A stretch of 64,000 nucleotides of DNA from assembly GCA_964017145.1 (NCBI GenBank), contig OZ024852.1, forward strand, positions 2,047,945-2,111,944, in the 5' to 3' direction. The DNA is from Agrocybe praecox. Lineage: Eukaryota > Basidiomycota > Agaricomycetes > Agaricales > Agrocybaceae. Below the pieces are notes generated by a model. The model saw only the letters and a list, made by a program, of their open reading frames with translations. It was not told the DNA's origin and made no database searches. This document shows, in pieces, positions 46,716 through 58,212 of the stretch (its first letter is position 1; the number at the start of each line of letters is the position of its first letter). The translations under genes and the position numbers were made by a program.

Positions 46716-49075
46716 TAAGCTACGGGGAGGGGGTTAGTACAATCGCAGAGATTCTGTTGCATACAACGTACCTCTGCATATTTAGCATTGAGCCATAGAC
46801 AATCGAAGCAGTTAATCCAGAACTTGCATTTACGCGAGTTCGCGGCATGGGCATCCTTGCAATTAACACAATGTGCTGTATGAGGGCACAGCTGACCGGC
46901 AGGGGTTGGTTTGAGTGGTGGGTTCGCATTTGCGTTACCCTTGCAGCACTTGGCAATGTTGCGATGTTCGTCAGCCTTGTGCGGGCCCATGCAGTGAGGG
47001 CAGGACGCAGCGCACTGCTTGCATCCTCTATCAGAGTGGCCCCATCACCAGCAACGCTGGCAGAGGGGGACCCCAGTGTGTGTGGTTGCAGGCTGGATAA
47101 GGCACTGCTTCCCAAGGACCATGACAGATTTGTTGATAATCTGCTTGGCATGGGCACCGGACTTGGAGTCCCAGATGTCAATGTAGGCCACACCCATGGT
47201 GCTAGCCAGAGAGTTGTGGAGGGCTTTACACTGCCCCACTGATTCCTGATGGAGTCCAGTGGAGTCCGGTACTTTTTGCACTATTCCAAATGGCTGGTAT
47301 CCCCAGCAAAGCACAAGTAGTAGACTCCACCTGGATTGGGGGTGGACTGAGTCTCATACTGGACTCGCGACCGGAATATGGTGGACTCGACTCAATCTGG
47401 ACTCAATCTGGACTCAACATGGACTATGATATGTTTTATTTTATTTTACATGGTTGTTTTCTCATTTCTGCCAAAACCATAACATATTATGTCATATTTA
47501 ATGTTTTATAAATATATTTCGAATATTTTAGGAATTATTGTGATTTTTTCATAATTTTAGAAGGTATGTGTGACATACAAATGACAATTTTTGTAAAATT
47601 CCCAAAATAGATGTCCAGGCCGTTTCGGAAATTGCCAGCACAGCCACAACCAGCTGGCCGCGTCATCACTCTTTCCTTGCTTCTTACCACTACCACCACT
47701 ATCCGCCCACTGTCCGCTACCACCACATCCCGTCACCACCGCGCCGCAATGCCAACAATGACAATGGCCACAACAACGATGACAATGCCAGCAACGACAT
47801 TGACAACGACTCAAGGCGACACGACGCCAAACCGACAACGCCAACAACTACACAGTGACAAGTCAATGACGATGCCAACGATGATGACACGACACAATGC
47901 CAGCAACACAACGCCAACAACACATGACACGACAATGCCACACAATGCCAACAAAGCCAGTGATGATGCCAGCGGCAATGCCAACAAAGCCAGCCACAAC
48001 AACACAGCCACAACACAACAACACAATGACAAATTGACTACAAACACATAGCAGCGACAACGACACAATGATGCTGCGCCAACCACACGCCAATGACAAC
48101 GACAGACGGATGAGCGTGGTGACACCAACGATGTACGCCAGCGAATGAGCCGACGAACATGAGGGGCCGGGGTTGGGGCCAAAGACGTGACGTGGCAAGG
48201 TGAGAGGGGACGTTGAGCATGACGGTAAGTACCCTGTTCACGCCGTCTCTTCACTCACTGCTGCTTTCCACAGGCTGGCCTCCTCTGTTCCTCCTCTTCT
48301 ATCCCCTTCCTCCCCACCCTCTTCCCTTCTCTCTCTGCCTTATCCCCTCCCACCTCCTTCTCTTCCCTCTGTCCTTTCCATATTCCCTTCCCCCCATTTT
48401 CTCCCATTTTTTAAAATTATATAAGTATATAGAAATCATGTAAATTATGAATATACTTAATTAATTTAATTTCGCTTTTTCATATTTTTTTGTGTGAATA
48501 TTCTATTTTTGATGAATGTTATGTTTTTTTAACTAAATGACCTTGCATAAAACATGGAAACAGTAAGTTTCCACAAAGTTTGACTGGATTCTGGATGGAG
48601 TCCATCAGACTCCAGTGGAATCCAGCATAAAAAGCATGCTAATCCACTGGACTCCATGGGACTATGTGGACTCCACTGGACTCCACCAGGAATCAGTGGG
48701 GCAGTGTAAAGTATTGGAGTTGTGTACGATGTGCGCTTCGCATGCAAAGTATAGGTTGCCGCCCAGCGGAGAGGACTTGAGGGCCCCCTGCACTATCTCG
48801 GATGTAATTCGCGCTGTCCTCGCAGCATCAGTATAGTATGGGACATCCACAATGTGGATGAACGATGTGGCAATGGGGAGGCTGACACTAATGCCGGCCG
48901 CTACTTTCCCGAATGAAGCATTGGCTTGGCCTGGAAGATATTCGAGGTCCCACTCGTTGGCCACACCGTCTGTGTGGAGAGTATATCCTGTGTATGCCTG
49001 GGCCATAGACAGGATTTGGAGTGTGGAGCCCCCGTCTCACAACACGCGGTGGGCACGAACGATGTACATCAGGAA
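46716..49075 (-). pseudogene. LINE-B ORF1, copy B6, split by CACTA-like copy 2
   Basis: The minus-strand upstream part, 49068-48709, reads GGSTLQILSMAQAYTGYTL to NLYFACEAHIVHNSNTL. After the CACTA-like insert it resumes at 47226 as KALHNSLASTMGVAYIDIW. Zinc knuckles follow: CQRCWWWGHSDRGCKQC, CPHCMGPHKADEH, CPHTAHCVNCKDAH and CKFWINCFDC, ending PLPVA at the TAATG overlap. This is the only copy here with the full knuckle array. ORF1 protein coats LINE RNA. The 5' half is cut at about 49070, where unrelated sequence next to the Plavaka gene begins. Confidence 0.8.
47229..48706. mobile_element. CACTA-like non-autonomous element, copy 2
   Basis: It is nearly identical to copy 1 in ends (CACTGCCCCACTGATTCC), TA flanks (47227-47228, 48707-48708), subterminal TGGACTC motifs, the CAACGA-rich core and the pyrimidine tract. 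It is 1478 bases long, in the same orientation and at the same base of LINE-B ORF1. One extra ACTCAATCTGG unit is present near 47390-47410 relative to copy 1. Confidence 0.82.
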
Positions 49076-49137
49076 AAAGCCTTTAGGCCTAAGATGACTT
49101 GGATGAAATGTTATAATTTGAGTTATCATAAGTAGCC

Positions 49138-49173
49138 CCTAGGGCATCCCAGGGCATCCCAGGGCATCCCAGG
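49138..49173. repeat. short tandem repeat (AGGGCATCCC, period 11)
   Basis: CCTAGGGCATC is followed by CCAGGGCATC units, about three and a half copies in tandem, 160 bases beyond the Plavaka stop codon. The position fits a subterminal repeat of that transposon, but its terminus was not identified. Confidence 0.55.
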
Positions 49174-49333
49174 AGAGCTCTGAGGGTCATTTTTGATTCT
49201 TTACATAATTTGATATCTGATTGGGTAAACTTAGGTTACCCCTTAAGCTATTTGTGTCACTTTATTTGTTTTAGTCATCAAAAATGTTATTTATAGGAGA
49301 CTTTGATGTCCCTTGTATAATTATTAAAGTAAA

Positions 49334-52300
49334 CTAGTACAAAGTCATATACGAATAACTACTATGCCAATTATTGAGAAGAAATTGAGAGCAGTTGTCA
49401 AGGACATTTTGGGATGTAAGAGTTTGCTTCCAGGTTGAGACACCATTACCACCAGTGTCAAACTTTGGTATAAGCATACAGCTTTGTCTAATGTCTGTGA
49501 GAGGAATTACAGCATATGATGGTGTGGCAGTCTTTTTAACATGGTACATGCCGCTTGATTCATCTGGACCTGTGGACCTAAAGGGTTTGAACCATTCAAT
49601 GTAGGCAAGAGGATAAGTAGGCCAATTTTTTGGAGCCTCTGTTAAACCCAAACCAAAATCAAGTGTTTGGGGAAGAGAAAATATTAGTCTGACACGTCCA
49701 ACACGTGTTCCTACAATCAAAATAAGATCAAAGTGTTACATATATAAAAACTACTAATACACACCTGTAACCATTGTCGTTTCTGCATTTTCATCAACAA
49801 AGGCAATAACAGTGTCCATACGACCATGAGGATTTGATTTTGAGCAAGGTGCAGCCTTCACTGTATCGTTGACTTCCATTTCTGGATCATCATCATCTTG
49901 AGTGCTGTGAGGATGAAATTTGAATTGCGTATACACATCAACTCGCTCAAATGGAAGGGTATAGAGATGTGATACAGCGTTTGAAGTCCTTGATCCTTTC
50001 GGAAGGAATTTATTCAGAAATTCCTTGAGATGATCTCGGAATAAAGGTGCCTTATGTGTTGTTTCAAGAGTTGAAAGATGTCGATTAGGGAAGGGGGGGT
50101 ATTTAGCTAATTTGATGATGGGTTTTTCCTTTAAAAGTGTTGGTGGCTTTGCGAGTTTGGGGGTATCCTTCCAATCAAGATAATTATCGAATTGAGAAAT
50201 TTTTTCTTGCCTAGAAAGCCAAGTTGTCATTTGCGGAAAAATGTCCCTTTTATTTGATGCTCTGAAGCCTTGCTTGGCAAAATCTATATGAAAGCGCTCA
50301 AACGCTTCTGTGTTATAGTTGTCTGTAGTGCCAAAAAGCTTGATGGCTTCAAGATAGTGAAGAAGAGAGTGGAATTTGGGAATATTCATGTCTGTTCGTA
50401 TGTCCATATCAATGAAGAATCCCTTATACTCTTGGAAATCGTTAAGAGCATCTTCCAAATAGCCTAGAGTTGCAGTGTTGTGATATTTATATTGTGCCAA
50501 ATAAATGAAGTCCAGAAGAGCTTTGATTGCTTTGATGCCTTGTTTCGCCATTTTTCCAACTAAACAGCCAAGTAGTACTTTGGCCATATGTTTCCGCTCA
50601 GGCCCAGAGATTTGACTCATAGCTGACCAGCCATTGTTGAAATGACGAACACCAAAGGCAGGTGGCAGACACCTCAAGCGAGCGTCTAGTTCCTCCGGTG
50701 TAATCAAAATTTGACACCAATCAATGATGTATTTGAAGACTCCTTGATATAGCTGATGAAGAATATCAGGGGTTATGGAGCGATGAATGTCACACAAAGG
50801 AAAATCCTTCCAAAAAGGCTCATAAACACTTCCAGATATATCGTTCTCCATACATGACTTGTAGAATTGTGACTCTGTGGATGATGTTTTTTTGGCGCTT
50901 TGGATAACGCCCAGCGTCCAGTTTTTTGTGCGGGGTTCACCAGGTTCTGGATTTTGAAGTTCTTTTGCTGGAGTCTGGCACTTGGGGCAAGTACCATACT
51001 TTGTACATGCAACTAAGCATTGTTCAGGAAAATCTGCAACGTAACAAGCCAGAATGGGAAAAACCTTTCTAACTTCTCCATTTCCCCCAGTCATTTCTAC
51101 ACCTTGACAGCCTGCCTCTATCAAAGGTGAAAGAATAAATTTCATAGCTTCATGAAAAAGTCGTTGATTGCGGATGCCTATGTTTTTTTGGGAAAGACCA
51201 GTGCCTTTGAGGTTCTTGGACATATCACTAGGCAGATAGCCAATCAAAATACAAGCTCTTTTGGATGGTTTGCGTCGAAGTGATTTTGGTATGTTGCCTA
51301 TTGTAAGATAGACAGGATATGCGCTTTTGCCGCCTGAAAACTGAGTAAGCTGAGTTTTATCTGTTGCGATAATAACTGGTGCAACAGTAGCACCTTGAGG
51401 TAGCTTGCTCTTTAATTAACATTAGTTACGTATTTAAAAAAATAAAAGAGTGATGAAACTCACTTGAACAGCATGCCACCACTTTCCCGTCCACATCTCT
51501 GTGAAAATTCTATTATCCTTGTCGGATTTTGTAAAGACTCTTGTAGGTCGATAAATCAAATGAGAGGACAAAGCAGGATCACCCCATAAGCTTTTGATTG
51601 CTTCCAAAGGATCACGGTAGCGGATGGTGTAAATTACATCTTTCATATCTTGAAAAACCAGGTCTTCTGTTTTCCATTCTCCTCCTAGTTCAGGAATATC
51701 ATTGTCGATGATTTGGTGTAATCCTCTGATGTTTTTATATGAAAGTCCTAGCTTCTCTTTTACCTAAAAATGAACAAATAAATATAGCATAAACATATAC
51801 AGAGAAATAAACTTACGCCTGGAATAGCTAACAATCTGTCAAATGATTTATGACCAATGTTATCCTTGATTGCCCATCTTGCAATACGCCAATCCATTTC
51901 TGAGGCAAAAGGATAATAACTTTTAATGGGATTGATTGACTCCTGGTTAAGAAAACCTGGGACACTTTCATCCAACTCCTCTACAAGATTTTCGGAGTCC
52001 TTTTTGAAGAGTTGTTTCCATTTCTCATGAAGTTGTTGATCGATCTTGATAACGATACCAGCCCCAGGATACTCTTCTATTATAATTTCATCATCATTAT
52101 CCCACTCTCGACGCCCTCTATTTGCCATTGTTGCTGGTCCAGGGCCAGCTTCACCAATTGCGATGGGCTCTTCTGGTTCCTCTGGTATAAAGTGAGCTGC
52201 ATCTTCATCGTCTTCCATTAATTCATCAAAGTAATTTATCAAGTCATCTTGATAATCCTCTATATCCATGTCTTGGCTATCAGACTCCTTCTGACTCAGA

Positions 52301-52524
52301 CCGGGAGGCAGATCTTGTTGATTTGGTCCATCGTCTTCAGAGGTATACTGAGCTTCATCATCCTGAATGTCATCTGGTTGAAATAAAGAATCTGCGAGCT
52401 CTCGCTTCTTTCCTTTTCCCCAGTGCCTGCATTTCTGTGCCATTTTAAGATGCGAAGACAGGCCCTTTATAGTTCGAAAATAGGAGTGGCAAACGGGACA
52501 TTGGTTATCATCAAGGAAGTTCAT
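49334..52524 (-). CDS. Plavaka transposase, apparently intact (four exons, about 1009 aa)
   Basis: Exons 52524-51817, 51763-51464, 51409-49765 and 49710-49334 join in frame without a stop. Starting at MNFLDDNQCPVCHSYF, the protein has a C2H2 finger (CPVC...H), an acidic linker (about residues 35-130), and the transposase region: MDWRIARWAIKDN, WTGKWWHAVQ, VAPVIIATDKTQLTQFSGGKSAYPVYLTIGN (an Asp in the ATDKTQL motif), CLVACTKYGTCPKC, a CDIHRSITPDILHQLYQGVFK block and FHSLLHYLEAIKLFG with TEAFERFHIDFAKQG. This order is diagnostic of the Plavaka branch (CMC superfamily) of fungal DNA transposons. All splice sites are canonical and no frame is broken, so it may still be functional. The end at 49334 (TAG) follows a conserved YIEWFKPF segment. 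Terminal inverted repeats were not located. Confidence 0.92.
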
Positions 52525-52709
52525 AATGAGAGTACAGATATGACAACGAGCAAAGTATGTATGTAGAAAGAATCAGATTCAACCCAGCAAGCTGCGACAA
52601 GGCCTTTGTTCCCACGAGATATATCTGCGACAGCAAAACTATAAAAAGAAAAGAAAAGATTCAGAAATAGAAGAGAAAGTCGTTATAGAATGATGTACTT
52701 TATGTTTGG

Positions 52710-53289
52710 TTAAAAACGTGAGGATGATGGAGTAGGAGGGATGTTTATCATGGGGATTGAAGTTGGTGACTCAATACCATCGAGCACCCGATCATGAAAG
52801 GGGTTATGGAAGGGATCGTCTTGATTGGAGAATGTTTCTGCTGGAACCTTCGAAGGAGGAATGCACATTGTGCATGTATTCCAGACTAAAAATAAATGAA
52901 ATGAAATTTGACAGGAAGCATAAAAAAACAAAATGCGTACCAGAGAGGGACACAGAAGAAATTAAAGCCCAGCAGCTATTGAAGAAGCCACTCTTGTTGA
53001 GTCTCTCCAATTCTTCCACCCGATCTTCTAAGCTCTGAAGCTTTTTCTTCTGGACCCCATTGACCTCTACCTCTAGACCAATAACCTTTGCATCATTGCG
53101 GACCCTGTAACGATGCAAATTGCCATCAAAATTGCGAACACTTGAGTCCAGACTCAGCATCAGCTTTCGAAGCTCTGCTATGCCAGGATTGCGCTTGGCG
53201 TCCATTGATGCATCCACTGCAGCCACCAGGTTGGTAATCTGCTTTTGAAGGTTTAAAGGAGACATGTGGGACTGATTATACAGGGACAT
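52710..53289 (-). CDS. unknown small coiled-coil protein with one hydrophobic segment (174 aa)
   Basis: Two exons, 53289-52941 and 52885-52710, join in frame. The start MSLYNQSHMSPLNLQKQ leads into a helical region with a heptad-like coiled coil (LQSLEDRVEELERLNKSG). A hydrophobic stretch (FFNSCWALISSVSLSV), split by the intron, and a Pro/Ser-rich tail (IPPTPSSSRF) follow. An in-frame ATG at 53391 could add 34 residues; I chose 53289 because it leaves room for a divergent promoter. I do not recognise the family. It follows the Plavaka gene on the same strand, and is divergent from the next gene. Confidence 0.55.
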
Positions 53290-53433
53290 GATGAGAACGT
53301 AGGATGTGGGTTGGACTAAACCACTAATAAAGTTCGTTTTTTTGACTCTAGTGAGCTGACTTGATTTAGCTTCCCACGAAAAATATGTCATTTAGTGTCT
53401 AATTTGACCATCACTGCTTCTTACATATCAACC
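53290..53433. promoter_or_regulatory. short divergent promoter between two unknown genes
   Basis: Only 144 bases separate the two start codons. No strong motif is visible. If the ATG at 53391 is used for the minus-strand gene, only 42 bases remain, which argues for the inner start. Confidence 0.4.
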
Positions 53434-54295
53434 ATGATTCCCAAAAAGCGAAAAATAGAGCGCGAGCTCTCCGAAGTTCCAGAAACCCCTCAAAAAGAAC
53501 TTTATGAGGTTAATGATGTGTTCTTTAGCAGGGTAAATGTTTTTATGAGATTTTGATGCTCTGTACTAATTATAGAACAGACTGATCAGAGAACGGGCCT
53601 GCAAGGCTTGCAATCAAAACCACCTGCTACAAAGATCAATATCCCAGACAAGAAAACAGTGGCATTCTATGACTCATCTCCACTGTCATCTCTACTGTCT
53701 GGGCCACTAGATGTCAGCGGTGCAATTGCAGAATATTCGCCATCCAAGAGTCCTAGTCTCTCTCCTGTTCCAGACCACAGGATATATGGCTGGTCAGCGA
53801 TAGTTGATTATTATGAGAGAAATTATAACAAGCCTCCTCCCTTCAATGATGAGGTATGTTCGGAGACCATTGTCTCAATCACTGATACAGATAATGTGTG
53901 TTGTTTAGACTAGGTGGAAAATGATGGACGAAGCATGCGATACTCCACCTAAATCTAGAGGATCATCAAAAAGAGACGAGACTCTGAATAATCCCGAGCC
54001 ATCAGCAAAACGGGTCAGATTCATTTCCCCACTCAAGCTATTTCATAATAGCGATGAGGTAAAGTTGGAGCCAGCAATGGACGAAAGTGGTATTTCCTAT
54101 GGCCATGAAGTAAAGTTGGAGCCAGCGATGAACGATAGCAAGGAGGCAAAGTTGGAGGCAGCAATTCAAGAAGCTAAATTTATTCAAGGAGAAATAGAGT
54201 TTTTGAATGAAAGTATGAAGTCGTTGGTAGAAAAGCAGAGGGATTACATTAGTAAATATAACGCTCTTAGAGCAATCATCGATGCTAAAAAATAG
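53434..54295 (+). CDS. unknown probable nuclear protein with repeated VKLE motifs (252 aa)
   Basis: Three exons, 53434-53532, 53581-53853 and 53909-54295, join in frame. The protein starts MIPKKRKIERE, a basic nuclear-localisation-like cluster. It has a Ser/Pro-rich region (SPSKSPSLSPVPDHR), a WSAIVDYYERNYNKPPPF segment, a second basic patch (SAKRVRF), three spaced repeats of VKLEPAM-type sequence, and a C-terminal coiled coil (IEFLNESMKSLVEKQRDYI). VKLE matches the SUMO consensus (hydrophobic-K-x-E), so SUMO attachment is a possible but untested reading. I do not recognise the family. It is divergent from the coiled-coil gene and convergent with the next one. Confidence 0.6.
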
Positions 54296-54725
54296 ATTTA
54301 GGTGTAGAATTTATTGACAATGCCAACTTTGCTGGAGACTCAAATGGCCCAAAGGAATGAAAGCAAAAAAGAGTTGAAATATGGTGAATTGTGATAGTAA
54401 GTGTTGAAGTTGTTGTGTTGTTGATTTTGAGGTCCTTTGATAATGGATGTTGAATGGTATTCTTGAATTTATCTTGTTGGTATAAGTCACACAAAATGAG
54501 AGCAGGCAAAAAAGCAAAAAGCGCAAAAAAACAATAATATACTTATCATACTTGTAGGTACAAAAAAAAAGTAAAGTAGTCTAATAAACGGTGCTGTATG
54601 TACATAAGCAAGGCGAAACTCAAAAAAAACAAAGGTGTCCATGAAAAGCAGGCAAGAAGGTCAGAGAAATAGAAGTAGATTCAAGGATTAAAATACTAGT
54701 GGGCGCTCAGCTTTTGACAAAAGAA

Positions 54726-57355
54726 CTACAATCCACCCATATGAAGTTGATCCAAAAATCTTTCCGAATGGTCTTCAAGCTTCTTGGAAAGCCTGCGCTG
54801 GTTTCCGTTTATGCGCACACTTAATCTCCATTCAGACTGTGTCAATGGTTGAGCATCACCTCTTCGAATACTTTGCATACGCTTGTTAAACCATGCTTCA
54901 AGATATTCAGTCCAAAAAGGGTATGCTACATTTGCTTTCCATGTTTTGTCTGTTGGCCACCAGGACTTGATGACGATTTCAACCTTTTCAGCTAAAATAA
55001 TGATTAGTATTAGAATTTTATTTTATTTTCAAAGAATTTCATACCTTGTTCACATCTATACGCACCACATATAACATCCATTTCTGCTTCTGAGCAAACA
55101 TCATCAAAGTAGCCTTTCCCATCATTGGTCTTGTACTCAACGCAAGTGTCTGTATGCTTCCACTTGCTGGATAAAACATCATCAAAGCTGCAGTCAACAG
55201 ACAACCTCCAAACAATACCCCCAGTTTTCAGAGCCTTTTTCGCTATCTCATTGTTGCTAAGCAATGCTCGTCGATCCTGGCGGTACGATTCGTAATCAGC
55301 TGCATTAAAAACATAGCCTGCAGTTCTGAAATGTATGTAAGGTTGGTAGACACGCATTGGTTCCTTATATCCAGTGTTGGGAAATAGAACTTGGAATTGA
55401 ATTCCTTTTTGAAGCAGTTCCCGACAGATTTCGTAGTCGCCCATATTATCTTCATATCTGCATATCATGAGAGCCAATGAGGCGGTCTTTACACCAAGAC
55501 TCCATTCCACAGTAGATGGGTGTCCCATGTTGAGCATAAAAATATGAGAGTCATGCGAGCGTATTTTTTTGACGTATCTTTTACCCCCAATACCAGCTAA
55601 GGGATATCGGCATACTCGGAACAGGTCCCAGTTCTCTGGTAAAGGACTCTTGCCTACAGTGCACAATCCCATCAAGAAATTCAGAGCTGCCGACGATACA
55701 TCAGACCGAAAGAAGTTTTCATCAACTGCATCCTTTCCAAGCAGATTGCTGTACATGATTTTATCCTTGTCGTTGAGCTGCAGATTTGGAGATAATGACT
55801 CAGGATCCAAAGGAGGAATGTATCCCATATATCAATGGAGAATATCGATTGCCTCATACTCATTCACATCATCCATCATCAATTCCTCCCAGGTTAGAAG
55901 CTGATTGGACCAGTAGTAGTGACCCTTCAGATTGTCGTGACCAGTACTACTCGATTCAGACTCCAGTGGATAATTTGCCATGTCATCCTCCATGTTGTAA
56001 TGCTCCTCTTCTTGTCTGCCATACAAGACCTGATTCATCATGTCTTCTTCCTCCATTTCATCCTCTTCCTTGTCACCAAATGCAGAACAGCAGTCCCATT
56101 CCCCAAATACGCTGCTATATTGTTTCTGATTTCTGCCGTAAAAGATCAGAGTATCCTCTTTTTCAGCGCATGTGACTGTTCTTCTTTGGTAAACATCCAT
56201 TTCATCTCGCTCCCATACAAATACCTTTATCTTTTGGAATCCTCCAGCATTATCCCTTTGCAACCGCCTCCTTTTGGTCTCCTGAGACTCCTTTTCTTCA
56301 ATTTCCTTAGTCCGTCTAGCTCTTTCCTCTATAAAAGCATTTAAAACTGACTTTGGATCTACAGCGCTCGGTGTCGTGGTCAAAAAGGTGGTGGCGGATT
56401 GCATAGATTCAGGAGAAGGAGCAAATTTTGATAGATTATTATCGTCTATTTCTCTTCATCCCCATTTGTACCATACCGGTATATTGAACTCGACAAACCA
56501 TTCCACAGGGAATTGATGTTTCATAGGATCTACTAAATCAACTATGACCCCCACTCGTTCAACGCTACCATCAAATGCACCACATGTGGCATTTACGGCG
56601 GAAACAAAACCCTCATACCAATCCTCTCGTACCAGTGTTCGAAACCAGGTAAACTTTTCAATTGCTTTGCCCCCGGAAGGTTCAATAGTCTCGCAGACAG
56701 CTATAGCATAAGATAGTCTGCATAGCAAGTAGGAGTACCACTCCCTGCAGCGCACAATATCTGCACGCAATTCCTCGTTGCTGGTATGTTTTACACCGCA
56801 TGTAAATGCACGTTCGATGATAGTGGGTGTTGGCGGCATGTTTCCTATGTTTGAAAGGGAATTAAAGGAAAGCTTGAGACTGTGCTCAAGTCTATGCCAA
56901 CGAATTATATCCTGGCTCCTCATGTAAAAGGTTTTGTCTTTGTTTCGACAATGATAGACTGGTGTCTCCAAAGCCCATCCAAAGGGTCCTTTTTGGATAG
57001 GATTTATATCTAGGAATGCCAGGTGGGCGTACTCCAATGTCCACCATCTAGGCTCACGAAGGATCTCTATAGAGTCTTGCTTTGGGTTAAAAGAAAGTGG
57101 TTCTTTCGATGGTTTTGGAGGAACATTTATAAGGGGTCTGCGGCAGTTGGGAGAATAAAAAAGATCGCCATTGATCAAACATGTACGCCCGATAGATCCT
57201 GCCTGCCTTTCTGAGCCCTCAAAAGTTTTCTGAGTTGCTTCATAGAACTTATGATACCTGTCTTTGCCAAAATACATCGGCCACATGAGAGGTCCAATTT
57301 CATGGCGTGTTTCACTGTAACCATCATTATTTAACTTCACGTGTGTTGACCCCAT
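54726..57355 (-). pseudogene. large unknown basidiomycete protein (858 codons) with two in-frame TGA codons
   Basis: Exons 57355-55045 and 54991-54726 join in frame over a 53-base intron to an 858-codon frame, starting MGSTHVKLNNDGYSETR and ending DQLHMGGL. Only two stops interrupt it: TGA at 56456-56458 (after FNIPVWYKWG) and TGA at 55832-55834 (after YEAIDILH). Both are followed by uninterrupted in-frame coding. Features: CLINGDLFYSPNCRRPL, RWWTLEYAHLAF, ETPVYHCRNKDKTFYMRSQDIIRWH, an ERARRTKEIEEKESQETKRRR coiled coil, an acidic stretch, and a C-terminal FWTEYLEAWFNKRMQSIRRGD. I recall similar multi-copy proteins of unknown function in Agaricomycete genomes. Its history looks like a recently inactivated copy, though two point changes would leave most of the frame intact. 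Confidence 0.65.
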
Positions 57356-57689
57356 GTCTAAAGTCCCTGGAATTTATGGTAGAGTACTTCAAGATTCTGA
57401 TATAAAATGTTAGCATTCAGCCGCAGAACGGAAAGAGAAGAGAAACTCACCAAAATATGTTTCCAGCTAAAAATCTAGCTGACAAAAGTAATTCCCAATA
57501 GGTAAGCCAAAGGTCTAGTACTATCATCCATCAATATTAGTATTAGCAGCAAAGAAACGTGAAAAAAAACTTACCAAAATGCAATATAGAAATGCGGTGC
57601 CAACTGTAGCACACGGTGTTTAGAGAACTTCACCAAAAACCTGGCCTCCTATGATGCTCTTCTTATGTCAGACCAATTCGAAATCTTGT

Positions 57690-58212
57690 GGTTTGAAGTC
57701 CGGGCGTAAGCAGTTTGACGATGAATGTCCAAAACGAAGGAGAGAAAGAGGTACAAATTCTGTGATTTGAAGTCCGGGCGTATGCAGAAGTTGTGTTTTT
57801 TTGGTATTTACGCGTGGTTTCAGATATGAGTAGAGAATCTCAGATCAAATCTATCAACCAACGCGAATATGATAGGCCGACGATGGATGTCGAAAGCGAA
57901 GGAGAGAAAGAGGTACAAATTTTGCGATTTGAAGTCCGGGCGTACGCAGAAGTTGTGTTTTTTGCGTGGTTTCAGATATGAGTAGAGAATCTCAGATCAA
58001 ATCTATCAACCAACGCGAATATGATAGACCGACGATGGATGTCGAAAGCGAAGGAGAGAAAGAGGTACAAATTTTGCGATTTGAAGTCCGGGCGTACGCA
58101 GAAGTTGTGTTATTTTGGTATTTACGCGTGGTTTCAGATATGAGTAGAGAACCTCAGATCAAATCTAGCCACCAACGCGAATATGATAGACTGAAGATGA
58201 GAAAGGAGTGAA
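57690..58212. repeat. tandem array of 152-162-bp units
   Basis: The unit beginning GAAGTCCGGGCGTA recurs at 57695 (partial unit), 57769, 57931 and 58083. Each unit contains GTTTCAGATATGAGTAGAGA, ATCTCAGATCAAATCTA, CAACGCGAATATGATAG and CGAAGGAGAGAAAGAGGTAC. Units differ by a 10-base deletion (TTTTTTTGGTATTTACGCG versus TTTTTTGCG) and a few substitutions. An open frame runs through the array only because the units preserve phase; I do not call it a gene. Confidence 0.85.

Noticed and set aside
54726..57355. TGA decoded as an amino acid (recoding)
   Set aside because: Other intact genes in the window (guanylate kinase, ABC transporter, Plavaka) need no recoding, and broken transposon frames carry TAG and TAA as well; ordinary nonsense mutation is simpler.
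57793..58211. Coding gene in the tandem array
   Set aside because: The frame is open only because repeat units keep phase; no start context, no introns, no motif.
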